Source: Strigops habroptila
Lineage: Eukaryota > Chordata > Aves > Psittaciformes > Psittacidae
Assembly: GCF_004027225.2 (NCBI RefSeq)
Contig: NC_044278.2
Span: forward strand, 95,596,743 to 95,660,742
Direction of reading: 5' to 3'
Length of the DNA stretch: 64,000 nt
Every line of letters begins with the position of its first letter. The first letter of the stretch is position 1. Shown one piece after another: positions 49,701-63,200 of the stretch. The translations under genes and the position numbers were made by a program. A model generated the notes under the pieces. That model did not search any database, was not told where the DNA came from, and saw only the letters and a program-made list of their open reading frames with translations.

Positions 49701-52700
49701 CGCAATACATTATTAATTTTTAGTCAAAGCTGTTGTGCATAGTGGTACAGCAACAAATGCAATTTTTTACTTCAATTATGCTTTTAATCTATGGACATAT
49801 TGTTAAAGGATATTTTTTTCTTGTTCAGTAGCATAACACTTATATATGGATCTGATTACTGGAGCACTGAGAGACGCTGTATGAACAAAATGGCTGTATG
49901 TGGCATATCTCTAGGAACCAGCCTCTTTCCATATTGCTTAATAGGTTGTTCAATTCCTGTCCGGTTAACTGGTTTGCAACATTTCTCAGAAGTCCCTTCA
50001 GCTCTGCTTCCTTCTTTGTTTCCATTGCAGCAGTGCTGAAAATTCAGTGACTTGGGTTGCTTGAATACATGCAGTCGCAGTCACAGTCAACACCAGAAAC
50101 TGCCCTTCTTCCTCAAAGCCAGATCTGGAATGATTCAAGGCTTTAATGGACTTCAGATCTGGGACCACACTCATGTCTGAGAAAAACTCTCTCAGACGTT
50201 AATGAACTGAAGCCGTCTTCATGGCATTTATGCAATCTCACCTCTATCAGCATGATTTAATGTGTTGGCTGGGGGACAGTTTGACTCATGGTGCGTTTTG
50301 CCTGCAAACTCACTCCTGCCACCTTTACTCATTTTGCACAGTATTTACTCTCACTGGCGTGTGTGAAGCAGTTGTGCTGCAAGGGATTAAAAGCGGTGAA
50401 GTCTTTCTCCAAATAGCTCCCAGAGAGCTACATTTCAGAAATTACCTGGTGGAGAACTCTCGAGACACAGATATTGATGGTGTTTCTCATATTCAGTGAA
50501 GTGGATGCATTAAAAAGGTCCAAGGGTGAAGATGATCTAGAAATCTGGTTTTGAAGGTCAAAGCACATGCAGCGCTAGCTGAGCTGTAGGAACACACTGG
50601 TTCTGCACAGCAGAAAGTTAAAACAGAAGTCTGTAAGTCATGTCCCAGGCTGAACTCAAAAGGATTTGGGGTGGAAATTTTGTCAGCCCTAGTCATATGC
50701 AGTGAAATATTTGTCTCATGCTGGCAGTGGCAATGAACTTTTTTTTGCTTCTATAATTTACAAAATATGAGCAAGTAGGTAGTTAAAGCATTATAATTCT
50801 TCCATGAATGGAATAATTTTGCATGGTATTTTCTAAGCAGAAAAATAACTGAGGCATGGGGAATTACTTTGTCACTCTCACAAAACATAATTTCATCCAA
50901 ACAGGCAAAATGATGCAATTATCTGGGCAGATAATGCAGCACACTCTGCATGCATGGGCAGTGAAGATAACTCTTTATTCCATGAACTAGAGATCGTTGC
51001 TCTGGAAAATTTACTGGGTCACTTAATTATTAAAAGAGCAAATTCATGGTTTCTTCGTGGTCGAGTCACACTGTATAGTATTTTCTTTTTTGTTCTATTT
51101 AAATTTAGATGGGTTATTCATACTTCCTGGCAGTGGTTATGAGAGGAGGATGACTGAGAATTTGGTAGGCAAGTTAATCTCATTCTTACTGTGTTTCTAG
51201 AGCCACCCACTTTCCCTTCTTATGACTTGACACCAAAAAGTCCTTACCAGTTTTGCAGAATGAGACCAAAGTACTGACCTCCTGCATCCCTCCATCTTAT
51301 CTTCTGCCCTGTTTTTGCTGCTCTCTGCTTTTCTTCTGCACATTTCTCATTTTTCAGCCCCTCTCACCAGCATGACACTCAGGTCACCTCCACACATGCC
51401 TCCTGCCTGCAGGCTTCTGGTGGGATTGATGTCATTTGAGGCCAGGGAGTCAGTAAAGAGTGCCCGCAGACTCAATGGGGTGAAGCCATGAGGTCCTCAG
51501 CAAAACCCCATCTCCAGCCCCGTACCCTGCAAATGAACATGCTCTTAATGTCAGTAAGGAATCAGTTGAACATCAGGACCACTGAAGCCCGATGGATTTG
51601 TGTAATGGGTGAGTACAAACTGGTGCTGAAGCCATTTTTCCTACTGAAGTGTTACAGATCATCCCCCCTACAGTGGGTGCTGGAGGGCATAAAAACATAC
51701 AGGTTCATACCACAGCCCCGCTTTCAGTGCGAGTGCTTGTAGAGGTTGTGTATGGATCGCCTCTCTTCTTCTTGCCCAATTATTTTCATTCAGCTTTTAG
51801 AAATGCTGGTGACTTTGAGACCTTTGTCACATTTGGCTCCTTTGGCCAGGGAGTTCAGCCACTTTTCGAAGGGAAAAGGCACAGATGTGCACACACAGAC
51901 ACTGAAACTGCCTTACAAAATGGGACTAAGTTACAGACAACAGAGAAATCTTTTGGGTGTTCTTTTACTAGTGGTTACACTAGCCTTAGGCGAGTATTTT
52001 CAGCAGGATTTTGCCCAGCTGTGATGTCTTTACATGTTTCTCTTTCTGACTTACACTGAAAGATGACTGAAACAGGCCTGGGGATGCGCTACTGGTCTCA
52101 TTATCTGAGACTGCAGATGGCTCAGTGCATCTTTTAACAGGCAGATTACAAAACTGCCCTCATGTCAGAGAAGTACACAAACCTTCTCTGGTAAATCTTC
52201 CTTGTGCACCTCCCAGTTTCTGAATTTTGCTGTGCGCTCCGCAATGCTCCTCCTCCTAAAAGAAAAATCTCATTGGCCTGGGCCTTTAAAATAAAGCACT
52301 GCCAAAATGTAACATCTCTAAAGTCACCATTTAGTGAGTGGCTGGGGAGGCCCTATTCTGCTTGGGGAAACAGTTTCCAGGTTTTAGCAGTCAGACTTGG
52401 AGAACTTTAAAGCCCAGCAGTGATAGCTTAGATCTAGAGGAAGGTTATCTTATTTTTCCCCTAGATGCATCTGTTGGTCTCAGGAAAGGTATTACCTCTT
52501 TCCATAAACCTCACCACATTTGTAGCCCTAGACTATACTGGCTGCAACAACAGTGAAAGTACCTTCAGCTTTTTATTTTCTTTTCCATTTCAAGCCTTCT
52601 AAATTCTATGTTGACCTTCTCACTGCTAGCTGAAGAGCAGTATATCTGACAATATTCCTGTCTTCATGTGGGACACATGGCATGACATTGAGGAATATGC

Positions 52701-55700
52701 CCAGAGCAGTGTCATGTGGACTTCACTTGCAGCCAGGTACAAGGAATGAAAGTTGCAGCGGCTGCCAAAGGACGGGTTCATAAAGTAGTTGAAGACTTTG
52801 GGAGTGTGGGAGTGGGGAGCTATGAGGTTTTTGAAGGATCAGGGCTTGGAAATTTCCTTTGGCTTCAGCTCTTGCAAAGCTGGAGCATCTCTCACTGACA
52901 ATCAGCCTTTTTGACTGAAGTGATAGATGTGACTGAAGTGATAAAAATTGAGCGAGGTTTTCTGCTTCCCTGCTTTCCAGTGCCTCACATTCCTGAGTAT
53001 GGATGTCTATCATTAGCGATTATGGACCTGAAAACTTTCCACAGTTAATGTGGTTGCAGTCGTGCAAATAGGAAGCAGTAGTGAGCTAGAATCACTGAGC
53101 ATGGTCCTGTCATGTCTGTGGGTTGTGTGTTTTCTCTAAACGTTGACTAAACACAGTGTCTCGCCACAGCTGATTTTTTCCTGCAATATATTATCTGTAA
53201 TAAAGCTGAAGCTGTACAATTCACCCATTGCCCTCCCACTGCATTTTTATGTTCTGAGAACAAAAAATAATCAGCCTTTATTTTTCAGTTTCGGGAGATA
53301 ATATATATGCTTTTAATGTGCTCTTCAACTTAATACCCAGCTGCAGAAAGCACTCCAGTATGCAAGTGCAGGAGATGTGTTTATGTGTCTGGTCATCTCT
53401 GGAATGCGTAGCCACTGAGTGAAAGGCTGGGAAACTCTTGCGGGACGGCTGTGCCGATGATGACCTGCCAGCACCAACAGCCCCATCTCTGGTGGTGGAG
53501 AGGGAACATGGGTTCCTCTGCAGTGCTCGGGGTCTCCGGCTTGCTTGGAAGGGTGCTTCCTGCATCTCCTGGGGTTTGTCTGAGTCCTTTAGTGCCTTAT
53601 AACTGGCACTCAGCAGTTTGTAGGATTGGGCTTTCGCCCGGCTGAAAAGAAAAAAACCTTCATTTGCGCAGGACTTCTGTGTGTGCAAAAGGCTCCTAGA
53701 AAAACTGTCAGAATTAAAATGATCACACATGTCCTTCAGCTTAGGAGAAGAGCTCTAAGTGAGAGCATGTGTGCTCCGGCTCTTGGGCTGAGAAAATGTC
53801 AGTCTGATGTGCTTGGGAAGTTCATATTGATACAAACAGGGAGGCTCCCTGCTGCCCACAGATTTCCCACATAAAAGTCCTACTGGTAGCCGTGGGAACT
53901 TAGCAGCAGCCACGCTGTGGCTAAAGTCACCACTCTAAAAATGTAGTGAAATTAGTGTTCATAAAAGTGAAAAACATGCCACAAGAATGAAGATGTTCTG
54001 ATTCACAGCCGTGAAAATTACTTGTGTTCTGGCATAAAAAAGAAAAAAAAGCTGAATTTTGTAGTTTCTCTGGCTTTGGAAAGGGATTACTGGTGAATTT
54101 CTAAAAAGTTCCTTTGAGCGAAAATCTTGGCTTTCCACAAATCAATTTGTTGCACCAAAACACATCCTCCTCCCCCTCTCTCGTTGTGCCCATGATGTGA
54201 CGCTGGTCCTTCCTGCCAGCCCCGTGGAAAGGGCCAATCCTGTGCTGCACAGTGGCCCCAAGTGAAACTGAGTAGTTTGTTCCAGAGCCTGCAAAATAAT
54301 TTCCAGCAGCTGGGTTGTTGCTAATTTCAGTCCTGCCTTCCCGTCTGACCCTCACCTCACTCAAACTGCCACTCACTCTGTGCATTTTTAAGACAAATAA
54401 AAAAAAACAATGGGAGGCTATAGTGGACCAACGGACTTGTCCCGGTGTAAATGGAACATGAACCTGGGACCCAGAGGCAAAGGTAACACCAGCAATAATG
54501 CAGCTGTTGTAGCTTAACAGCATCATTTAGCACCATTTTTGGTTTGAAGTTCCCTTTTTTTCATTTTTTCTGCTATGCCTACCATAAGGAGAGGGGATGG
54601 CTGTGCAAGCTCTTGATACTAGAATTTGGATTTGTGTGTTGTATCTCTGTTCTAGTTACAGAAACTCAACCTCAAACAGGTACTTTTGTCCCACACAGCT
54701 GGTTTTTTTTCTTCCACCAGAAGGCCTTGAAACATCAACTCTGTACTCAAAACATTGATGACGCTTTCTCCCTGTGCCCTATCAAGCCTGTTTTCCTTGA
54801 TTTTCCAGGAGACATGCTATGTAGCGATGAGCATCCAACCCTTGCTCCTCATGGCGTTCCCTCTGCCACCGCACTGCCTCACGGAGCAGTAGCTGAGCTG
54901 ACCTCTCATCCAGCCAGCTATTGTGCTCTCCAGTCAGGCACCACCTTCCCATCCCCACCCCTGCCCCAGCAACAGCTTATGAGAGCAGCAATCTTAAAAA
55001 TGAAACAGGAAATTATTTCAATAGGGGATGTGGTGGCTGACAGAGAAAAGTGGAGTATGTCTGAAGTGCACTTGTTCTTTCATGTGAGCGCAGGGTCCCT
55101 GCAGAACGTTGCAGGGGAATGAATGTTTGTGCAGACTTTCATGCGGCGGAGGGACCCGTGCTTGTTTTTGTTGTTGTTGCTACCAAAACCTGTTGTGATA
55201 TCTGTCCTGGTGACCTGGGTCCAAATGCTGCAGCTCATGATGTGCAGCATTTTGTCCTGAGGCACCATCAGCACATGCGCGCTACTGCATGGGCATTGCC
55301 CGATGATCTGGCCTGCGCCCAGGCCACCATGATAACCCCTTGACTTCAACATCACAACTACTTCCTTACATTAACTCCATCTGGGATAGCTGTGCTTGGC
55401 CAGTAAATGATTCACTTGCCCACCACATTCCAGTATGAGATATCATTTTGTTTCGATGCCTGAAGGAAACACCTATCCAACCCATAATTTCTCCTGGGAA
55501 AAACCTTTAGCATCTAGTTGAATTGTTTAATGAGAAGGCTTTGGATGCCTTGGTCCTACATGTTGCTAAGAGTTCTTCATCCTCCCCTTTTTCTCCTGGG
55601 TGATCAGCTTGACGGAAGAAGGGGTCTGGGTGAGTGCTGCCCTGGGAATGCTGAGCAGCTGGAGTGTTTTAGGCTAAAAGATGCTGCTTGGCCTCAGAAG

Positions 55701-55945
55701 GCTGAGTGTTTGCTTAGAGGTAATGTCTTGGGCTTGGAAATGCACTTTTGGTCTGTGTCCACCAGCTCTGTGTTTACAGTGAACACTGATTTCTCTCACC
55801 AGCTGGGATAAGTGTTTTTTTCCCGTAGCATTCAAATGCTTGGAATAGAGGTTCAAATCCTTCTCTGCATTCAAACACAAACATACGATATCTGGGTCAG
55901 GAAGTCCCTGACCTCCAAATCACTGGAGGTTGACAGAATATATCA
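37723..55945. other. Long gene-poor region
   Basis: About 18 kb of AT-rich DNA with no exon, RNA gene or young transposon that I can recognise. It carries a T15 run (43,803-43,818), an A16 run (44,345-44,360), an (AT)n run (47,673-47,687) and a T26 run (48,443-48,468). Very AT-rich stretches include 43,380-43,760, 44,400-44,600 and 49,000-49,400. Conserved non-coding elements may exist here but need a multi-species alignment. Confidence 0.5.
48443..48468 (+). repeat. Poly-T run of about 26
   Basis: Long T run followed by a GT-interrupted T-rich stretch to about 48,492. Simple repeat. Confidence 0.9.
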
Positions 55946-56066
55946 TGAAAGTTTTATTATAGGCTTGCCCTAGTCTTGTACTCTTCCCTAGGCATCTGCT
56001 ATTGCCAGCATTAGATACTAGACTAGAGGGACCTTTGGTCTGACCTCCTATGGACATTTTTATGGT
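55945..56066 (+). mobile_element. Ancient CR1 3' fragment
   Basis: The series GGCATCTGCTATTGCCAGC, TTAGATACTAGACTAGAGGG, ACCTTTGGTCTGACC and GGACATTTTTATG matches the 3' end of ancient CR1 copies (GGATACTGGGCTAGATGGACC and following). It is a different, older CR1 type than the octamer-tailed copies elsewhere in the window. Confidence 0.72.
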
Positions 56067-57115
56067 CTTTTGTCTTTATCTGAGGCCTCCAGAGGCTAAT
56101 AAAGATTTTGTAAATATAAAGATTTCATTGTGATCCAAGAAGTTGTGAGCATAGGAGAGCTCTCTCAGCCCGCGCTCCCTGGGAGCAGAGGTCTGATAAG
56201 AGAAGTGGGTGTCTGGCAAGTGCTGATGAAACAACTTCCAAAGTCTATCAGTTGCTGAATAGATGGTCCTCAGTGGGTAATGAAAATAACTGTTTCTGGA
56301 CATTTCTTAACATACGCTTCTTTATACAGTGTAAGATTTAATAATTTCATGCAATATGCAGTTTATCATTTAGGTTTGCTTCTAGTATTGGGCCACAGCC
56401 GCACTGGAAACAACAGATCTACCTGTCTCCTTTGGCTTCTTAGCCGGTTTCTTCAAAGGATAAAGAGGTCCTGAAGAGGCTCCATGTCCCCTTGCCAAGC
56501 CCTGAAGGCCTGCTGAGAAGTGTGGGTACCAGTGCTTTTTGTTTGCTGTTACCTAAGTGGAGCAACTCTAATATCACAATGCTGTGCAAGAGTGTCAGGC
56601 TTGCTGAGGCACATGGTGTTTGTGCTGCCACTGGATGTGAGCTCTGAGAGTGTCTTTGGTGCACCAGGAAATACAAGGGGTTTTTGAGGCAGCAGATAAG
56701 CATCTGCTGAGAATCCTCTGAGCTTGTTTTCTCTTCTGCTTGCCTCTCCATTCTGCTTGGTCAGATGGAGCAAGAGGGACAGAAATTCTTTGTACAACTC
56801 AGTTTTCCTTTCCCCTTTTCAGTTTGCTTTTAAACAGCATTTCTGCATAAGGTAGAGCAGCCTTATAGCTGAGAAAGGACCTCAGCCTGGCAATGTGGAA
56901 GGTTTGTCCAACTGGCCCTGATACTTCACCTGTGCCTGCCCCTCTTTGAAGGCAGCAGAGCTGCTTTGCCAGATGAGAAGAGCTGAAAGAAGGAGGATGA
57001 ATTTTTTTGATGTGAAAAAACAACAAAGAATCCAACAGAAAATGATTTTTACAACTCCCGTTCATTTTTCCATCTTCTTTTGCTCTCCCAAGCCTAGAAA
57101 AATCCTCTTCAGTAT
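56067..57115. other. Non-coding region, no gene seen
   Basis: Ordinary mixed-composition sequence between two CR1 fragments with no recognisable gene. Confidence 0.45.
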
Positions 57116-57117
57116 GA

Positions 57118-57207
57118 CGTTAAGCCTGCCCGTGGCAGGGTAGTTGGAACTAGATGATCTTAAGGTCCTTTTCAACCCTGAGCATTCTATGGTTCTATGA
57201 TACTATG
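57118..57207 (+). mobile_element. CR1 3' tail fragment
   Basis: GCCTGCCCGTGGCAGGGTAG, TAGATGATCTTAAGG, TTTTCAACCC and the ending CTATGGTTCTATGATACTATG give the last 90 bp of CR1 with its terminal octamers. Confidence 0.9.
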
Positions 57208-60200
57208 TTGTGGAATGGTTTAGAGCTATGGTTTCCAAGTCCTGTATTGAAGCTGTTTAATCTTCATTGCAATCTTCATTGCAATCCCTGTGTCCTGAGC
57301 TGGAGCTTCAGTTGTAAAGAAGAAGCTATTTTTAAACTCAGGCCCTACATTCATGTTTTGTGCACTCCCAAAATAGTCCTGAAGATTCAGATGTCTGTGT
57401 GCTCAGCCCTGTCACCTCCCATGCCCATAACAGTCACAGCCCTGCCTCTGCAGCCAGAGCGCATCACCATGGAAATTTCGGTAGAGCTCATCCAGTTACC
57501 CTGGGAAGGATAAAGAAGGTTTTGCTTGCACAATTGGTGCTCTCCTGCATATTGTATGGCTTTAAAAAATCCAGTATTTTAGCCAGAATGAGCAAAATGT
57601 ATGGTTCTGCTTAAAAGTTTTCTAAAAGTGACACATTAAAGCTTAAGAAGAATCAACAGTTTGCTTAATGTTATTTAAGTATCAATGTAATATACAGCCT
57701 GAAAAAAACCCCACTTTACATTGAAAAATACTCCTTTCTCCTAGGAGTGATTGAAATGGCTGGTGGGGATTTTTGCTATGAAACTGGAAAACACCCCAGA
57801 AGCAAACCCATGACGACTCATGGAGCATGTCAGCCTCTTCAAGAAAGTTTAAAGTATCTAAACATAAGTAACCACCTTTAAAACTGTATGGCTGTCTGTG
57901 CATGCATCTCACTTGCCTAATCTGTGGGGATCCTTGTTACTCATTCGGGGAGAGAGGCAAAGATCACTGAAGTCAATTGAAAGACACAGAGTGATTTCAG
58001 GCGGTTTTAGGTGAGGTCACGCACTTGGCTCCCTCCGGCTGCCAGCATCCTCAGTGTTCATTGCCATCCAAGCCTTTGGTGGTCTCTACAGCTGCTACAG
58101 CAGTTTCTGAACTGCAGTGAGAAGATGCAGTTCTGAAGGTTCATGTTTCTGAGATACTGGTCTGCCCCAGCACCCTCACACTGTGAGCTGGGGGCTTCTG
58201 CAAACATGGCCAAGAGCATCCCTCTGCTGATGGTAGGCCAAATAGACCTGGAAATTAAAGATTTTGGACTTTTTTTGGTAACAAATACCAAACTCTGTTT
58301 TTCTTACCAAATGGCATAAAGTAAGAAGGTTTGTGGAGGGATTAATAGCATCCTTTACAAATGTCATAAACATGCACGTGTTAACACAACCAGGGTCAAC
58401 ACACAGGATTTGCTGAAAGGCAGCAAACGTGTGGGCTCACCAAAGTGAATGGATTCAACTAAACTTCAGGGCTGGGGAATAAAAAGGGCAAAATTCCAAA
58501 GCTGCAGTTTACTGCCCGGTATTTTTGAACACAAATCTGTCCACTAAATAGTTGGTGTCTGCAGTCATTTATTACAAAGACGGCTGTGGCAGCCGATCGA
58601 GTTATCCAGAGGTGAACGCTGCACTGGGCTCTCCCTGTGCCTGAGGCTGGCAGAGGTGGCCGCATTCCCCCAGACCCCACTGAGGAGGATGTGTGCTAGC
58701 AGTGGCACCACTCCCATGGGGTGCTTTGGAATTGGTGCTGGCTGAGGCAAACGGGGTGCTCTCTGGAGAGGCCGGGTGCTGGCTCGGCGTGTCGGCGGGG
58801 ACAGCTGTTGAGCACACAGACAGACAGCCACCCACCGCCTGCAATGTCTGCAATGCACACAGCTGCTGCCTGGCTGCGTTACAGAGGTGCCTCTGCAGCA
58901 GCACATGGGCTGCCTGTGATACCGGTGGCGGCTGTGAGCCGTGCTCCGGCTATATTTTACAAGTTGGTTTTCTATGGCGCTGCAAGCACAGGCACGCTTT
59001 TATGGCATCCAGAGCATTTCGCTGAATGATTTGGTAGTACGCTACTGACCAGACAGCACATTTCCAGATTTAGATTATAAGAGGAAAACAGCAAGTGGTA
59101 GGTTCAAGTGCAGGTCAGTGGATATGTTACACCAGAGCTCCTCCGCTGAGCACTGGAGTACTCGCGCTCCCCTGGGACCAATACTGTAAGCTGTGCTCAA
59201 TAGAGATGGCCTAAGGTGTTTGCTTTTATGATTACCGGTACCATTCACACTAGGAAAATGCTGTTATCACATTGTAAACATAATTTTTAATATCTCAGAA
59301 TCTTTTCAGTTGGTATTTGGGCTTTGAACACAAATGGATGATGTTAATTTTCTGCTGTTCTCTAGGTGTATTAAACAGCATTTTAGGAGGAGGTTTTCAG
59401 GAAAAAAAAGAAGGAAACAGAGGTGAAAGAATATTATGAATCTGCTGATGGGCTTGTTTTTAAATAGCCACTAGTATCAGCAGGCACAGTTTGGATGAGG
59501 AAAGAAAAATCGGTGCTGATGGCCATACTACAGATGGATACACATGGAACAACAAATACCGCAACACAACATCATCGGCATTCAGCACGAATAAGAAGCA
59601 TTTAAATATATCACCTGTAACAAAACTTAAATTTACAGACAGCGTAAATCAACTTACTGACCCAGCTCATACACACCATGTGAAAGTCAGTAGGAGAGTA
59701 TCTCCTGATGGTCTGAAGAGCAAAATGGATTGATAATGATGTTTAATAATTGCAAATTGGCTTGGAACACTGTAAGTTTTTTAGATTAAATTCTGTTTAG
59801 TTAAACTTTAGATCACCTTTTTCAGGGCAATATTCCTTTTAAAGAGGGACCCAGGGCTGCACAAGTCCTCTCTCCCCGGGTAAATGGCGAATGCAGAAAG
59901 CATGGTGGGTACGATATCACCAGAGAAAGCTGCTTACTGTTTTGTTGCCACAAGGAATGAAACACTTTTTTCACTCTCAGTGGGCTGAGCTGCTTGTGAA
60001 AGCATAGCCTAGGCCCCAGCCCCGTGTTTGCTGAGTAAGATCTGGCCCGTGTAGGAGTTAGTCATGAGTAACCTGCCCAGAGTTATGATTCAGGTTGCTT
60101 ACGGCTCTCCCACATCTTTTAACGCAATGGTATTTTTAATGTTGGAGTGCATCATGCCCCTGGAGGCTTTGGGGAAGGTGGTCCTTGTCCCTGGGTGGAA

Positions 60201-63200
60201 AGGGGATGTGAGAGCTGCTACTGGCCCAGGGAGGAAGGGGGTAAGGGATAGGGACTGTGCCTGCACTGGCAGGGGACAATCACCTGCTCACAGCACAATG
60301 TGCTAAGTCGGGCTTTATTTTCGTGACAGGGAGACTCGGAGTGTTTGGAAAGGTGGGGTATTAGCAGCTTTGTGGCTTGAGGCTCCAATGCATTCTTCGG
60401 GAAGGCTGGCTTTGGTGTGCCAGCTAAAACCACTACAAAACACACAAAGTAGCACTTTTAGGCTGATAAAACTTCTTTTTCAAGCGTCTTTTTCCCTCAC
60501 AGCAGCTGAAATCTCAAATTCCTACTTTAGTTCTTACTCAGGCAAATCTCCTGTGGACCTACTCCTATCCAGACCAGAACTGACCAAAACCCTCAGGTCT
60601 TGACCCAGAAGGTGCAAAACAATGCTGAAGTGAAGGTTCACAGAGCTACACCCCTTTCATTTAACCTAGTTTCCATATGACACAGGCACATCTGACTGTG
60701 CGATGGTGCGGTGCGAGTAGGGCAGATGCCATTCATTGGGAAGATATTTGTGTCGTGCCCATGCTTCTTGCAGCATGTCCCACTACACAGGACCCCTACT
60801 CTCACCCTTGCCCTGAGGATGTGGCTGTGCCAAGGTGGGGGAGAAGGGGAAAAGAAAATATTTAGATCTGCCTTTCTGAAATAAATGGCCGGTTTTTATT
60901 TTGCTTTTTCCTCTGGATTTGACCTTTTTGCACGGGCAAAGTGTGACAGATGATGAAATATATTTGGGTGGCAGGAGGACAGTGGGCACTCCATGTTCCT
61001 ACCTGTTCCCTAGCTAGTCCCTGCTCACTGCTCTCCTGGAAAGTGCTGCACTTTTGCCCAGCCCTAGGGCAGGGTCCAGCCTCATGGAAGGGCCACAGCC
61101 CCTCATTGTGTGCAGGAAAGCAGTGCTTTGTGTGGGATCTTGGATGCTGCTGGCAGATGTGGAGCAAACCTCAGTGTGTGTAACCAGACAACTCCCTATT
61201 CACTGCACAGCTTGCATTCCCAAGCAGTGCTAATTATTCGAAGCAAAGCTGACAAAAAATCAAACTCCCAAACCTTTCCCAGGAGATATCCTTTCTCTTT
61301 GCCTTTCCACATCATGCTTCTCCGGCAGATCCAGTTAACCCCTGTGCCTGAACCTGCTCTTGATGGGGCACTCGTGGCTGGAGTGTGCTATGGGACATGG
61401 TGACCTGCTGGCACACATGGGCTGCATCTATCGGGCATGCAGACGGTTTTTGTCTGTGTCTGTTAATGAAGAATAAAATGAATCCCAAGAAGGTGAGAAG
61501 AGAGGGCGAGAACAAAAGTAATGGTACGTTTCTCAACTGTTTTGCTCAGGTTTTAGAGCTAATAGAAAGCTGTGCTTAATAAAATACACTACTTTAATGT
61601 GTCCTACAGTTAGCAAAGGGTGACAGTAGAAACCAGGGGGCATAAATGGGCTGTATGATTCTGCAAAAGGCCACCCAAAGAACAGAAAGCAAAGGGTTCG
61701 CACTGCTGGGAACAGGTGTCGTCGTGACTGCAGATGCAGCTGCAATTGCAAGCAGCCTTATTTTGAATATGAAAACTTCAAGCTGGAAGGCACAAGGGAT
61801 GGCTAAAAGGGGGAAGGAAGAGGAGGCAGGTCTGTGCTAGGCGTGCTCAGAGCAGTGGTGCTGAGTTAGCGTCTCGCTGGCTGAGCGTGGCTTGACTACA
61901 CTGAGCAGCCAAACAGCCTCCCCGTGACCTCCCCTGCTGCAGAGCTTCAGATGTTGCTGAAAAACCTGCTATTGCTGCAAGAGGTTTGAAGTATCACACT
62001 TCCAGGAAAGCCCAGGGAAGAGGAAAAGACTTCCACTATAAATTAATTCATTTGAACAAATGCCTCCTGTCCAAAATCAACAGGTATAGATCAAGCTGGT
62101 TGTCCATATTTCTGCAAATTCTGTTCTTTCTATGCCCCTTATTTGCTGCTCATGAATCAGTGACAATTTTATCCCACTGTTTGTCAAGAGCATGAAATTC
62201 CATAAGGTCCTATATCTCAGCTTATCATGAGGCGGCCCCTATTCTGTAAAAACACTTGATAAACTGAATATTTTGGTCTGCTTGATTGTTTGAAGTTAAT
62301 TGTTGGATTATTAAGGATAAAATCCAAGACTGACAGAATTCCCAATTCCATCCAGATCTCAGTGATAACGACCTAGCGGACAATAGAAAATTGGGTCTAA
62401 ACACTTAGGCTTCTTTCAGTCAGGACTTTATCTTATGTCTTTGTAAATTATTCTTCACCTCTGTGTCACTAGAGAATCCGCAGCCTTCCTTGCAATACCC
62501 AGGACTTGTTCATAGAAGTAGATCTGTTGTCTTTAAGAGGGTGACATGTTTGAAAGTGGCATAATCTGTCAAAAATATTTATCATGATAATTACTATTAC
62601 TGTTAAATATGTGCAAGTAAATTATGTTTTTTACCTCATAAAAAAAATACTAGAATTATTTCCATTTTACTCAAATACTCTCTTACATTATTAAATAATA
62701 ATGTATACAATAAATAGTAAATCTGTTGTTTAAGATTATAATAGTAAATAGTAAATAAAAGTAAATCTGCTACTCCTTATTACTATGAGTTTTATGTCTG
62801 GTTCTGTTATTAGTACGAGGTCTATTTTCACTGAAAATTCTTCAAATGTCAAAACATGACTAAAATGCAGTAAACTTCAAATAAAACAACCACATTTGAA
62901 AGAATGTGAAAAGCATTTTGGCAAATTGTTATCTTTACAGTGGTATCTTTGTTCTATATATTTACACAAATACACGGAAAGATATCGTATATTAATTACA
63001 CAGGAAAGTCTTACTCATCTCTGTAGAAAAACAGGATAGAGATTTCACATGTGGCTCAGTTCTAGGACGATGTGATACTAGTGTCTGTGCTGTTTTCAAG
63101 ATGCAATTCATCTAACTGGAAAAGGGTATGGTTTGGCTGACTAAACTCTGGAGTGATACTGAACGATAAAAGTGCTAAGGGGAATTTTTGGGGCGTCTAA

